Shown piece by piece: positions 17,438 through 25,914 of a DNA stretch of 60,146 bases. Position numbers and translations under genes: made by a program. The notes below the pieces were generated by a model. The model was not told the DNA's origin. It worked only from the letters and a program-made list of their open reading frames with translations, and did not search any database. This DNA comes from Vicinamibacterales bacterium (GTDB lineage Bacteria; Acidobacteriota; Vicinamibacteria; Vicinamibacterales; UBA8438): NCBI GenBank assembly GCA_029940535.1, contig JAPYUM010000007.1, positions 21,861 through 82,006 on the forward strand, given 5' to 3'. How positions within the stretch are numbered: position 1 is the stretch's first letter; each line of letters starts with the position of its first letter.

Positions 17438-18949
17438 TCAGTTGTAGTACTTCTTCTTGCCCCGCGGAATTCGGACGTCGGTGTCGAAGAGCTGTTCCGC
17501 GGTCGGGTTGGCGCGAGGCCGCGTCGGGGTGGCCTGATACTGCCACTCGTCGCTGCGGCTGATCTTCTTCTGCGCGTATAGGCCCTCGATCACGAACTCC
17601 ACAGCTGAGGCCACCGTGGGAGCCGGGTCGGACGCGCTGACCTGGGCATGGGCCGCAAGTTCTCGCAGGCCCTGGATGGGCGCGGTCTGTTCGAGCAGAT
17701 CAGCCGCCGACATGGTGTCCCCGACCTGCAGCGTGCCGCCGAGGTCGAACCATTCCACGACGGCGCTGGTATCGACATCGGTGAACCAGCCGTCGAATAT
17801 CTGACCGACCGCCGTGCGGATGATGTCGCGAGCCACCCGGTCCGCGCCCCGCAGCTCCCCCTCGTACTCAAGCTCGAACTTGCCAGTGATGGCGGGCAGG
17901 GCCGAATACAGGTCGGCCACCCGCGGCACGGCGAGCGTCTCCCCGTCTGCGAGCGCCCGGCGCTCGGCATTCGACACCACGTTCTCGAGCGAGCTGATGG
18001 GTAGACGCTGGCTCACGCCCGAGCGCTTGTCTACCTTGGCGTGGCTGCGCGCGACAAACGCCACTTCCTCCACCAGCTCACTGATGTACCGGGGGATTAT
18101 CGTGTCGAGGGTGGCCGATGTCGTCTCTTCGCGTGCGACCCATGATTCCTGGGCCGTGATCGCCATACCGGCCTGTCGGGTGCGGGGGTAGTGGGTACGA
18201 ATCTCCGAGCCGATCCGGTCCTTCAACGGGGTAATGATCTTGCCGCGCGCCGTGTAGTCTTCCGGATTCGCGGTGAACGTCATCACCACGTCGAGCGGGA
18301 GGCGAATGGGGTAGCCCTTGATCTGGACGTCTCCCTCCTGGAGGATGTTGAACAGGCCGACCTGAATCTTCCCGGCGAGGTCCGGCAATTCGTTGACCGC
18401 GAACAGGCACCGGTTGGCCCGCGGGAGCAACCCGTAATGCATCGTCAGCTCGTCGGACAGTTCGAGCCCGGATCGAGCGGCTTTGATCGGGTCGACGTCG
18501 CCGATCATGTCTGCGATGGTCACGTCCGGCGTCGCCAGTTTTTCGATGAATCGACGTTCACGGGGTAGCCAGGCCACCGGGAGGGCGTCCCCCTCCTCGG
18601 CCACGCGCGTGCGGCACGCACGACAGACTGGCGCGAGCGGATCGTCGTTGATCTGACACCCGGGCACGACCGGCAGGACATCGTCCAGCAGGGCCGTGAG
18701 CCCACGAAGAATGCGGGTCTTGGCCTGGCCGCGTAGCCCCAGCAGCACGAAGTTGTGCTGTGACAATACGGCATTGGCGATCTGGGGGATGACCGTGTCT
18801 TCGTAGCCGACGATGCCAGGGAGCAACGTGTCGTGGCGCCTCAGCAGACCCATCAAGTTCTGACGCATCTCCAGCTTGACCGTACGATGCGGCACCGTGC
18901 CCGCGGCTACCGCCGCACGAAGTTCTCCGAGGTGTTCCGGTCGCGACAT
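17438..18949 (-). CDS. AAA+ ATPase, magnesium-chelatase ChlI-like
   Basis: 503-aa AAA+ protein. Walker A is L-G-L-R-G-Q-A-K-T-R: Ala replaces the usual Gly before Lys. The Walker B position reads L-F-A-V-N-E-L-P, with Asn in place of Asp. Before it lies a segment with C-R-A-C and another Cys (G-C-Q-I) that may bind metal. Sensor-1 type F-T-A-N-P-E-D-Y and L-K-D-R-I-G-S-E-I are present. The same changes recur, from memory, in a subfamily of ChlI-like ATPases paired with VWA proteins. Predicted to drive conformational work with its VWA partner. Confidence 0.88.
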   Translation of the reverse strand: MSRPEHLGELRAAVAAGTVPHRTVKLEMRQNLMGLLRRHDTLLPGIVGYEDTVIPQIANAVLSQHNFVLLGLRGQAKTRILRGLTALLDDVLPVVPGCQINDDPLAPVCRACRTRVAEEGDALPVAWLPRERRFIEKLATPDVTIADMIGDVDPIKAARSGLELSDELTMHYGLLPRANRCLFAVNELPDLAGKIQVGLFNILQEGDVQIKGYPIRLPLDVVMTFTANPEDYTARGKIITPLKDRIGSEIRTHYPRTRQAGMAITAQESWVAREETTSATLDTIIPRYISELVEEVAFVARSHAKVDKRSGVSQRLPISSLENVVSNAERRALADGETLAVPRVADLYSALPAITGKFELEYEGELRGADRVARDIIRTAVGQIFDGWFTDVDTSAVVEWFDLGGTLQVGDTMSAADLLEQTAPIQGLRELAAHAQVSASDPAPTVASAVEFVIEGLYAQKKISRSDEWQYQATPTRPRANPTAEQLFDTDVRIPRGKKKYYN

Positions 18950-18963
18950 AGGGGTATCTTAGC

Positions 18964-19147
18964 TTAGACGGGGCTTCGCCCCGAACCACCTGAGACGGGG
19001 CTTCGCCCCGAACCCCACGCGGCGGCTCCGCGGGGACCCCGAGTGCCCCACTCCGCGGCCGCGGGGCGCGCATTGTCGCGCGCCTGGGGCTTCCCTCGCC
19101 TAGACGGGGCTGCGCTCCGAACCCCACGCGACGGCTACGTGGGGCGG
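18964..19147. repeat. GC-rich dispersed palindromic repeat (family B, composite copy)
   Basis: Spacer between the AAA+ gene and the M49-like gene. It contains GACGGGGCTTCGCCCCGAA twice in tandem and a third variant, GGGGACCCCGAGTGCCCCAC, and the hairpin GGCGCGC-attgtc-GCGCGCC. The same modules in opposite orientation recur at 35711-35810, 50629-50724 and 55709-55796. No gene is seen inside. Confidence 0.7.
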
Positions 19148-19167
19148 GATGCCACGCCCGGAAACCG

Positions 19168-20868
19168 TCAGCGTGTCTGTCGGGCCAGCTGGACCGCGGT
19201 GACGTATCGCGGCTGAATGTCGGTGGGCACACTACCCAGGCGGTCGAGCACGAGTTGCACCTCGGGGCGGACCACGCCGCGGGTCGCAAGTATCGTCTCC
19301 GCCGCCTCGACGTCGCCGGTCGCCTGCAGGGTCATCAACTCGGTCGTCAGCGAAGTGACCGCGTCTCGGATCAGGCTATGGTCGACGGCGAAGCGACCGT
19401 CGCCGTCCACCGTGACGGCGCCGGCATCGAGAAACGAGTTGAGCTGGATGGCGACGCCCCGTCCGTGCGCTTCGTTGATGCCGAACCGGATGGACCGGAA
19501 CGTCGACGCCAGGAACGTGCTGTACATGCTCCGCGCCAGCGATGAGTCGACCACGCCCCGGTCGATGAGTTGGTGGAGCGCCCAGAGACCGGACACGTCC
19601 GCCTTGGCTTCTTCGATGGTGCTGTAGGTCTCTCGCAGCTGTCGGCGGACGGTGGTCTCGGCGCCATCGACCGTGATGGTGCTGGGGCCAAGCCCGTGCA
19701 TCAGTTCGTGCATCAGGATATGGGTAAAGAAGGCGTCGAAGGTCACGTCGCGCTGTTCGTCCGCCGACAGAGCGACCCGCGAAATGGGCGTCAGCACGCG
19801 CTCGAATTTGGCCTCCTGCACGTTCTTCAGCATGACCCGCTTCGACCCTTTTTCCCGGACTACCCGTTCATCGTTGGGCAGGTTGAAGGCCGCTGTCTGC
19901 ACCCCGCTGTTCGCCTCGCCGGCGGTGAAGACGACGTTGACCACCCGAATCGGGGCCAGTCCGCCGAGCGATGGGTTTCGGAACGATGGGTCGATCGGGA
20001 GGGTATCTTCCAGCCCTTGGAGCTGGTCGCCGAACCGGGTCAGATTTGACGTGGCGGCTGCGTCGCGGACGGTGACGAACGCCTCGAAGGCGGCCTTGTA
20101 GTTGAACCATTCGTCTTCGTAGACTTCATACGGGCCGATGGTCGGTTCGATCGACGCATCGAGCTCCATCCAGGCGACGTCACTGTCGTAGTAGTCGTTT
20201 GAGACGAACGACGCCGCGCGACTCTCGAGGTATCGACGAAGCGTCGGCTGCGTCGTGGCGCGGGCACCCGCGCGGAGGTGCTCCGCTGCAATCGCCAGAG
20301 GACCCTGGTATTCCACGCTGTAGGGCACGCTGATGAACTCGCCGTCCAGACCCCGTCGGATCGTCGTGAAAAACCCGGTCGCGTCCGCTCGCGCGGCATC
20401 GTCCAGCCGGTCAAACCAGGCCGCGACATTCTCCCGGGTCGCGTCCGCCGGGTAGAAGTTGGCGCCGGCTGGTTTGTCGGGAGCTTCGGCCACGAAACTC
20501 CGGTTGTTCTCGATGCGTGACCAGGGCCCCTTGTTCAACAAGAAGAAGTCGAGCCGGGCCTCGCCCGCCGCGCTCTGATCGCCGAGGAGTGACAGCAACA
20601 TGGATGGGTTGCCGGCCCATACCTGTTGGAGGAAGAGACCGTCCATCACCCGGGCGGCGTCCACGATGTGGGCCAGTGCCAACCGCTCCGACGCGGGCAG
20701 GTCCGACAGGTCGGCGCCGATTTCGACCGGCGCGAACAATCGAGTCATGATGGTGTCCTGACGGGCACTCACCTTCATGCCGCCGGTGGGGGCGACAAGA
20801 GCGACGATGCCGGTCATGAGAGAGAGACCGACCAACCGGCCGCCGAAGGATGCTCCGAATCTGCGCAT
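19168..20868 (-). CDS. Secreted M49-like (dipeptidyl-peptidase III family) zinc peptidase
   Basis: 566 aa from ATG at 20868, which directly precedes a signal peptide (M-R-R-F-G-A-S-F then a hydrophobic run to about residue 30). Zinc site: H-E-L-M-H at about 387-391 followed 30 residues on by E-E-A-K-A-D, the counterpart of the DPP III E-E-C-R-A-E. True DPP III has HEXXGH; this protein has the five-residue HEXXH form, as in a bacterial branch annotated as DPP3-like. Likely a periplasmic or exported metallopeptidase. The alternative upstream start at 20949 would bury the signal peptide. Confidence 0.78.
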   Translation of the reverse strand: MRRFGASFGGRLVGLSLMTGIVALVAPTGGMKVSARQDTIMTRLFAPVEIGADLSDLPASERLALAHIVDAARVMDGLFLQQVWAGNPSMLLSLLGDQSAAGEARLDFFLLNKGPWSRIENNRSFVAEAPDKPAGANFYPADATRENVAAWFDRLDDAARADATGFFTTIRRGLDGEFISVPYSVEYQGPLAIAAEHLRAGARATTQPTLRRYLESRAASFVSNDYYDSDVAWMELDASIEPTIGPYEVYEDEWFNYKAAFEAFVTVRDAAATSNLTRFGDQLQGLEDTLPIDPSFRNPSLGGLAPIRVVNVVFTAGEANSGVQTAAFNLPNDERVVREKGSKRVMLKNVQEAKFERVLTPISRVALSADEQRDVTFDAFFTHILMHELMHGLGPSTITVDGAETTVRRQLRETYSTIEEAKADVSGLWALHQLIDRGVVDSSLARSMYSTFLASTFRSIRFGINEAHGRGVAIQLNSFLDAGAVTVDGDGRFAVDHSLIRDAVTSLTTELMTLQATGDVEAAETILATRGVVRPEVQLVLDRLGSVPTDIQPRYVTAVQLARQTR

Positions 20869-21057
20869 GAACACACTCCCCGTGACAGAGGCCCGCCGAC
20901 CTTGCGACGGCGCGGGGTTGTCCCATGATGGAACGGCGCGCCCGCTCAAGGCAAGGAGCGGCCTTGCTACACTTACGGCGGGCTAGGACGCGCCGTGGGA
21001 GGCCCGGAGTCCAGACGGGACGTCGGGGAATCGCTGAATCGGGATGGGACACGTAAC

Positions 21058-22500
21058 ATGACGAATTCGACGCAGCTTGCGGTGATTGGTGGTGGACCCG
21101 GAGGCTACGCTGCCGCGTTTCTGGCCGCGGACCTGGGGATGCAGGTCACCCTGATCGACGAGGCTGCCGACCCGGGCGGTGTCTGTCTCTATCGCGGGTG
21201 CATGCCGTCCAAGGCGCTTCTACACGTCGCCAAGGTGCTGACGGAGGCCCGCGAGGCGCGCGCCTGGGGCGTGGAGTTCGGGGAGCCGGCGCTTGACCTC
21301 GACCGGCTGCGGACCTGGAAAGAGGGGGTGGTCGGCCGGTTGACCGGTGGGTTGGGTCAGCTGTCGACCCAGCGCGGTGTCACGTATCTGCGGGGCCGGG
21401 CGGAACTACTCGGTCCGACGTCTCTGCGGGTGACGAGGTCGGATGACATCGACGGAGACGATGAGCCGGTCGATCTGACATTTGCCCACGCGATTCTGTC
21501 GACCGGGTCGCGCCCGGCCGTGCCCGCCGCCCTGTCGCTCGACAGCGAGCGGGTGTGGGACTCCACCCGGGCGTTGGACCTGCCGAGTGTTCCGGGGTCG
21601 CTGCTGGTTGTCGGTGGCGGTTACATCGGGCTCGAGTTGGGGTCGGTCTATGCGGCACTGGGATCCGCGGTCACCGTCGTGGAGATGACGTCCGGGTTGC
21701 TGCCGGGCGCCGACCGCGATCTGGTGTCCGTCGTGGCACGGCGGCTGGACAGTCTCTGTGAGGCGGTGCGGCTGGAGACGACCGTTGTCGGCCTGGCGGA
21801 CGACGGTGACGGCGTCCGGGTGACATTGGAGGGCGCCGCGATCGACCACCCGGAGCACCATTTCGACCGTGTGTTGGTGGCCGTCGGTCGCGTGCCGAAC
21901 TCGGACATCCCGGGATTGGAGCGTACGGCCGTCCAGCGGGACGCGCGTGGTTTCGTGGTGGTCGATGGGCAACGCCGCACCGGCGAGCCGAGCCTGTTCG
22001 CGGTGGGTGATCTGGTGGGAGAGCCGATGCTGGCCCACAAGGCGAGGCACGAGGCGCGCATCGCGGTGGAGGCGATTGCGGGTCACAAGGCCGGTTTCGA
22101 GCCCCGCGCGATTCCCGCCGTCGTGTTCACGGACCCTGAGGTGGCGTGGTGCGGCCTGACCGAGACGCAGGCCAAGGCTGATGGCCGGTCGGTGCAGGTC
22201 GCTCGTTTTCCATGGGCGGCCTCAGGTCGGGCGATGACCCTCGATCGCCCGTCCGGCGTCACGAAACTGATCATCGACCCGGAGTCGGAACAGATTCTTG
22301 GGGTGGGAATCGCCGGCAGCGGCGCCGGAGAGCTGATTGCCGAGGGCGTCGTCGCCACCGAAATGGGAGCGACCGCCGCCGACCTCCGACTGTGCATACA
22401 CCCTCATCCGACCCTGTCTGAAACACTGATGGAGTCAGCTGAAGTCTTCTTCGGTCAGAGCACCCACGTCTATCGTCCCAAGCGGGCGCGCAAAGCCTGA
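21058..22500 (+). CDS. lpdA: Dihydrolipoyl dehydrogenase (E3)
   Basis: FAD enzyme reoxidising dihydrolipoamide in 2-oxoacid dehydrogenase or glycine cleavage complexes. 480 aa from ATG 21058; an in-frame upstream extension to 20995 lacks conserved sequence. FAD motif A-V-I-G-G-G-P-G-G-Y-A-A, redox pair in G-G-V-C-L-Y-R-G-C-M-P-S-K, NAD motif V-V-G-G-G-Y-I-G-L-E-L-G, F-A-V-G-D-L-V, and the C-terminal base H-P-H-P-T-L-S-E. It converges on lipA with a 31-base 3' overlap; the two genes share lipoate as the functional link. Confidence 0.92.
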   Translation: MTNSTQLAVIGGGPGGYAAAFLAADLGMQVTLIDEAADPGGVCLYRGCMPSKALLHVAKVLTEAREARAWGVEFGEPALDLDRLRTWKEGVVGRLTGGLGQLSTQRGVTYLRGRAELLGPTSLRVTRSDDIDGDDEPVDLTFAHAILSTGSRPAVPAALSLDSERVWDSTRALDLPSVPGSLLVVGGGYIGLELGSVYAALGSAVTVVEMTSGLLPGADRDLVSVVARRLDSLCEAVRLETTVVGLADDGDGVRVTLEGAAIDHPEHHFDRVLVAVGRVPNSDIPGLERTAVQRDARGFVVVDGQRRTGEPSLFAVGDLVGEPMLAHKARHEARIAVEAIAGHKAGFEPRAIPAVVFTDPEVAWCGLTETQAKADGRSVQVARFPWAASGRAMTLDRPSGVTKLIIDPESEQILGVGIAGSGAGELIAEGVVATEMGATAADLRLCIHPHPTLSETLMESAEVFFGQSTHVYRPKRARKA

Positions 22501-23444
22501 TCGGCGGTGAAGGCCTCCATCTGCTCGTGCGCGTGATACGAGCTGCGCACGAGCGGTCCTGACTCGACGTGCCCGAACCCCAGCCTGAGGGCCTCCTGCT
22601 TGAGCGCGGAAAACTCGTCAGGGTGATAGTAGCGATCGACGGGTAGGTGGGCCGGTGAGGGTCGCAGATACTGGCCGATCGTCAGGATGTCGCACTCCAC
22701 CTGGCGAAGGTCCGTCAGCGTTTCGAGCACCTCATCCCAGGTTTCTCCCAGGCCGACCATGAGCCCCGATTTGGTCGGAGCCTCAGGACGGGCCCGGTGC
22801 GCGCGTTGCAGCAACTCCAACGCTCGCGGGTACTTGCCGCCCGGACGCGCCTGGCGATACAGACGCGCCACCGTTTCGATGTTGTGGTTGAGCACATCCG
22901 GCGCTGCGGTGAGCACGGTGTCGAGCGAGGCGGCTCGGCCGGCGAAGTCCGGAATCAAGGTTTCAATGCGACAGTGCGGTGACAGCGCGCGGGTGGCCGT
23001 GATGGTCTGGGCGAAGGCCGAGGCGCCGCCGTCCGAGAGGTCGTCGCGATCCACGGAGGTGATGACGACATACTCGAGGTCGAGGGTCCGAACCGCGTTG
23101 GCGATGCGCGTCGGTTCTGTCTCGTCGACCGGCCCCGGTTGTCCGTGCTCGACGTTGCAATAGGCGCAGGCCCTCGTGCAGACGCCACCCAGGATCATGA
23201 AGGTAGCGGTGCCATGGTGCCAGCACTCCCCAATATTCGGGCAGTTCGCCTCTTCACAGACGGTATGCAGGGACTGCTCCGTCATCAGGCGCTTGAGTCG
23301 TCGGTACCCCTCGCTGCCAGGCGGCCGAACCTTGAGCCAGCGCGGTTTTCCACTGGCTGGCCCCGCGTCCGGCCGAACCCGGCGCCCCCGAAAAAAGGTC
23401 GCCGGCACCGCGTTCGCCGTTCCAGGAGATCCCGAAGTCGTCAT
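22470..23444 (-). CDS. lipA: Lipoyl synthase
   Basis: Radical SAM enzyme inserting sulfur at C6 and C8 of octanoyl-lipoyl domains. 324 aa from ATG 23444 (an earlier ATG at 23510 is possible but would overlap the divergent gene). Auxiliary cluster C-E-E-A-N-C-P-N-I-G-E-C and radical SAM C-T-R-A-C-A-Y-C (CxxxCxxC), then E-Y-V-V-I-T-S-V-D-R-D-D-L and the C-terminal R-S-S-Y-H-A motif that ligates the auxiliary cluster. Complete and of normal length. Confidence 0.95.
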   Translation of the reverse strand: MTTSGSPGTANAVPATFFRGRRVRPDAGPASGKPRWLKVRPPGSEGYRRLKRLMTEQSLHTVCEEANCPNIGECWHHGTATFMILGGVCTRACAYCNVEHGQPGPVDETEPTRIANAVRTLDLEYVVITSVDRDDLSDGGASAFAQTITATRALSPHCRIETLIPDFAGRAASLDTVLTAAPDVLNHNIETVARLYRQARPGGKYPRALELLQRAHRARPEAPTKSGLMVGLGETWDEVLETLTDLRQVECDILTIGQYLRPSPAHLPVDRYYHPDEFSALKQEALRLGFGHVESGPLVRSSYHAHEQMEAFTADQALRARLGR

Positions 23445-23476
23445 GACTCCGATGTTAGCACCAGGAAACCGATAGA

Positions 23477-24205
23477 ATGCCGCGGCAGATGATTGGTTCC
23501 ACGGCCGCACCGTTGCGCATGACCTGGTTGGGGCATGCCACCTTCGTGCTGCAGACGCCGGGCGGCGTGACGGTGGTGATCGATCCGTGGTTGACCACCA
23601 ATCCTGCGTGTCCCCAGGCGTGCAAGCAGATCGACCGGGCCGAGGTCGTGCTGGTGACTCACGGCCATGCCGACCACATTGGCGATCTCATTCCGGTGGT
23701 CCGATCAACCGGCGCCGGAGTGGTCGCGATTGTCGAGTTGTGCCACTGGCTGGAAACGAAGGGCATACGCAAGCTGCACCCCATGAACAAGGGGGGGACG
23801 ATTCGTCTGCACGGGGTGACGATCACGATGGTTCGCGCCGAGCACAGCGGCGGGTGGGCCGATGACGATCCGTCCTGGTATCTCGGCGATGCCGTCGGCT
23901 ACGTGTTGGGCCTCGAGGATGGCTTGACCGTGTATGTGGCGGGCGACACCGCACTGTTCGGGGACATGCGCCTGATCGGTGAGTTCCATGCGCCGGACAT
24001 CGCCATTTTGCCGATTGGCGATCGGTTTACGATGGGCCCGGCCGCCGCCGCGCGCGCCTGCGAATGGCTGGGGGTTCGACAGGTGGTGCCGATGCACTAC
24101 GGGACGTTCCCGCAACTGACCGGGACCCCGGCCGCGCTCCGCAGACTGGTCGAGCCGAAGGGGATCGCCGTGCTCGAGCTACAGCCGGGGGAAATCAGTT
24201 CGTGA
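23477..24205 (+). CDS. UPF0173-type metal-dependent hydrolase (MBL fold)
   Basis: 242-aa metallo-beta-lactamase-fold hydrolase. Start of the domain M-T-W-L-G-H-A-T-F-V, then the metal site T-H-G-H-A-D-H-I-G-D, V-A-G-D-T and M-H-Y-G-T. These fit the UPF0173/YtkL-like group. ATG options are 23477, 23489 and 23519; the last matches the normal family start. Divergent from lipA with a 32-base gap, so the promoters would overlap. Substrate unknown. Confidence 0.85.
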   Translation: MPRQMIGSTAAPLRMTWLGHATFVLQTPGGVTVVIDPWLTTNPACPQACKQIDRAEVVLVTHGHADHIGDLIPVVRSTGAGVVAIVELCHWLETKGIRKLHPMNKGGTIRLHGVTITMVRAEHSGGWADDDPSWYLGDAVGYVLGLEDGLTVYVAGDTALFGDMRLIGEFHAPDIAILPIGDRFTMGPAAAARACEWLGVRQVVPMHYGTFPQLTGTPAALRRLVEPKGIAVLELQPGEISS

Positions 24206-24547
24206 GCACCGTGTCGGACCCCCAGGACCGAAGACCCGCTGCTTGCACCACAGGCTGCTAGGGATGACGACAAGACGTCGCCGGGCGACCGTTTCCTGCG
24301 ACGCAGCAACGGCAAAGATTCATACGCTCGCCGGTCTTGCACTTCCACGGATACGAGGAGAGGTTTGCCGGGCGTCTGAAGATTGTGTAAGCGACACCGG
24401 CCCCTTGAACCCGAACACCCCAGCGGGGTATTCTTTGGGCGCCCAGCGGGTCAGATCGTTCCGGATGTTGGGGCGACACTGCCGCGTCCGGGTCCGGCGG
24501 AGGATGCGCTCGGCGCATGATGAGGGTGATGAACACGGAGGAGTTTG
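24206..24547. other. 342-bp intergenic region, no gene seen
   Basis: Between the MBL hydrolase and the ferredoxin gene. No plausible coding frame, tRNA or clear riboswitch. There is a small hairpin CCCC-agc-GGGG near 24418-24428. It may hold the promoter and leader for the ferredoxin-nuoB-nuoI block. Confidence 0.4.
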
Positions 24548-24811
24548 ATGGCGTACAGTATCTGTGAACCATGTATCGGGACCAAGGACACGGCCTGCGT
24601 GGACGTGTGTCCGGTGGATTGTATCCACCCGCGGAAAGACGAAGACGAGTTTGAAGCTGAGACGATGCTCTACATTCACCCGGAAGAGTGCATCGACTGC
24701 GGCGCATGCGTGCCCGCTTGCCCCGTCGAGGCGATCTTCGCCAATGACGAGGTCCCTGATCAGTGGGAGGCCTTCTGCGCAACCAACGCCGATTGGTTCG
24801 AAGGCAAGTAG
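24548..24811 (+). CDS. Ferredoxin, 2x[4Fe-4S] or 7Fe type
   Basis: 87-aa electron carrier. N-terminal cluster region [20 protein letters not shown] and second [16 protein letters not shown]. The irregular spacing in the first region (an insertion G-T-K-D-T-A between Cys residues) matches 7Fe ferredoxins of the FdxA type. ATG 24548 follows G-G-A-G-G at ideal spacing. It precedes nuoB by 16 bases, suggesting that it shares a transcript with the complex I subunits. Confidence 0.92.
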   Translation: MAYSICEPCIGTKDTACVDVCPVDCIHPRKDEDEFEAETMLYIHPEECIDCGACVPACPVEAIFANDEVPDQWEAFCATNADWFEGK

Positions 24812-24827
24812 GCGAGCGACCATACCC

Positions 24828-25364
24828 ATGGGATTGATCGACCATCGGTTCGAAGACAACTTCATCACGACCAACCTGGACAAGGTGCTCAACTGGGCAC
24901 GCCAATCGTCACTTTGGCCGATGGGCTTCGGTTTGGCTTGTTGCGCCATCGAGATGATGGCGACCTCGGCGTCCCGGTTCGACATCGCGCGGTTCGGCGC
25001 GGAAGTGTTTCGCGCGTCGCCGCGTCAGGCGGACCTCATGATCGTGGCCGGCACCGTCACCAAGAAGATGGCGCCGGTGCTCAGGCGGCTCTACGACCAG
25101 ATGCCGGAGCCTAAGTGGGTGATCTCGATGGGGAGCTGCTCGAATGCCGGCGGTCCATTCCCCACCTATTCGGTCCTGCAGGGCGTTGACAAGGTGGTGC
25201 CGGTTGATGTTTACGTATCCGGCTGTCCGCCTCGCCCCGAGGCGTTGCTCTACGGGCTCTTGCGGTTGCAGGACAAGATTCGCAAAGAGGACACCGTGCT
25301 CCGCAAGGAGCGTGTGGTGATGTTGGGGCAGACGGAGTCGATTCGCGTCGACGGCCGGGCGTAG
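24828..25364 (+). CDS. nuoB: NADH-quinone oxidoreductase subunit B
   Basis: Complex I subunit that carries cluster N2. 178 aa from ATG 24828; an open frame continues upstream through the ferredoxin gene but is not coding. Conserved: [35 protein letters not shown], and [10 protein letters not shown]. All four cluster Cys are present. Usually nuoB sits between nuoA and nuoC; here it is followed by nuoI after 10 bases and no other subunit is present, so the rest of complex I must be elsewhere. Confidence 0.94.
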   Translation: MGLIDHRFEDNFITTNLDKVLNWARQSSLWPMGFGLACCAIEMMATSASRFDIARFGAEVFRASPRQADLMIVAGTVTKKMAPVLRRLYDQMPEPKWVISMGSCSNAGGPFPTYSVLQGVDKVVPVDVYVSGCPPRPEALLYGLLRLQDKIRKEDTVLRKERVVMLGQTESIRVDGRA

Positions 25365-25374
25365 CCAGGAGAAG

Positions 25375-25848
25375 ATGGTGCAGCAGTTGGCGAAGTTTTT
25401 TCGGATGGTCTTTCTGGTCGATCTGATCAAGGGCCTCCTGATGACGCTCAAGTACACCCCGCAACCGGCGTTCACCTTCCAGTATCCGGCCGAACGCCGC
25501 CCCGTCGCGCCCCGGTTTCGCGGGGTGCTCAGGCTCCAGGTCGAACCGGAGACCGGTGCGCAGACCTGCATCGTCTGCGACCAGTGCGCCAAGGCCTGCC
25601 CTGACGAGCTGATCTTCCTGGGTGGACATCGTGAGCCTGGCCACAAGATCAAGGTGCTCGATTTTTTCGACTTCAACCTGTCACGGTGCAGTTTTTGCGG
25701 GTTGTGCGCGGAAGTGTGTCCGACCAAGCCTGTGAAGGCGCTCATCATGAGCGAGGACTACGAGCTTGGCACCTACGAGCGCCAGAAACAGATCTTGCGG
25801 GTCGACGAGATGTACGACGGGGTCGAGATCGAGCAATACGACCGCTGA
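25375..25848 (+). CDS. nuoI: NADH-quinone oxidoreductase subunit I
   Basis: Complex I peripheral-arm subunit with clusters N6a and N6b. 157 aa with an N-terminal amphipathic segment (F-L-V-D-L-I-K-G-L-L-M-T-L-K-Y) and two 4Fe-4S motifs: C-I-V-C-D-Q-C-A-K-A-C-P and C-S-F-C-G-L-C-A-E-V-C-P. Between them is a longer linker than in classic NuoI. Follows nuoB by 10 bases. Confidence 0.92.
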   Translation: MVQQLAKFFRMVFLVDLIKGLLMTLKYTPQPAFTFQYPAERRPVAPRFRGVLRLQVEPETGAQTCIVCDQCAKACPDELIFLGGHREPGHKIKVLDFFDFNLSRCSFCGLCAEVCPTKPVKALIMSEDYELGTYERQKQILRVDEMYDGVEIEQYDR

Positions 25849-25914
25849 GTTCCGTTTGCCCGGGTCCGAGGTTTTGGGGCATAGTGGCGGTAGACTGTTT
25901 CCGCTGGAGGTGAC

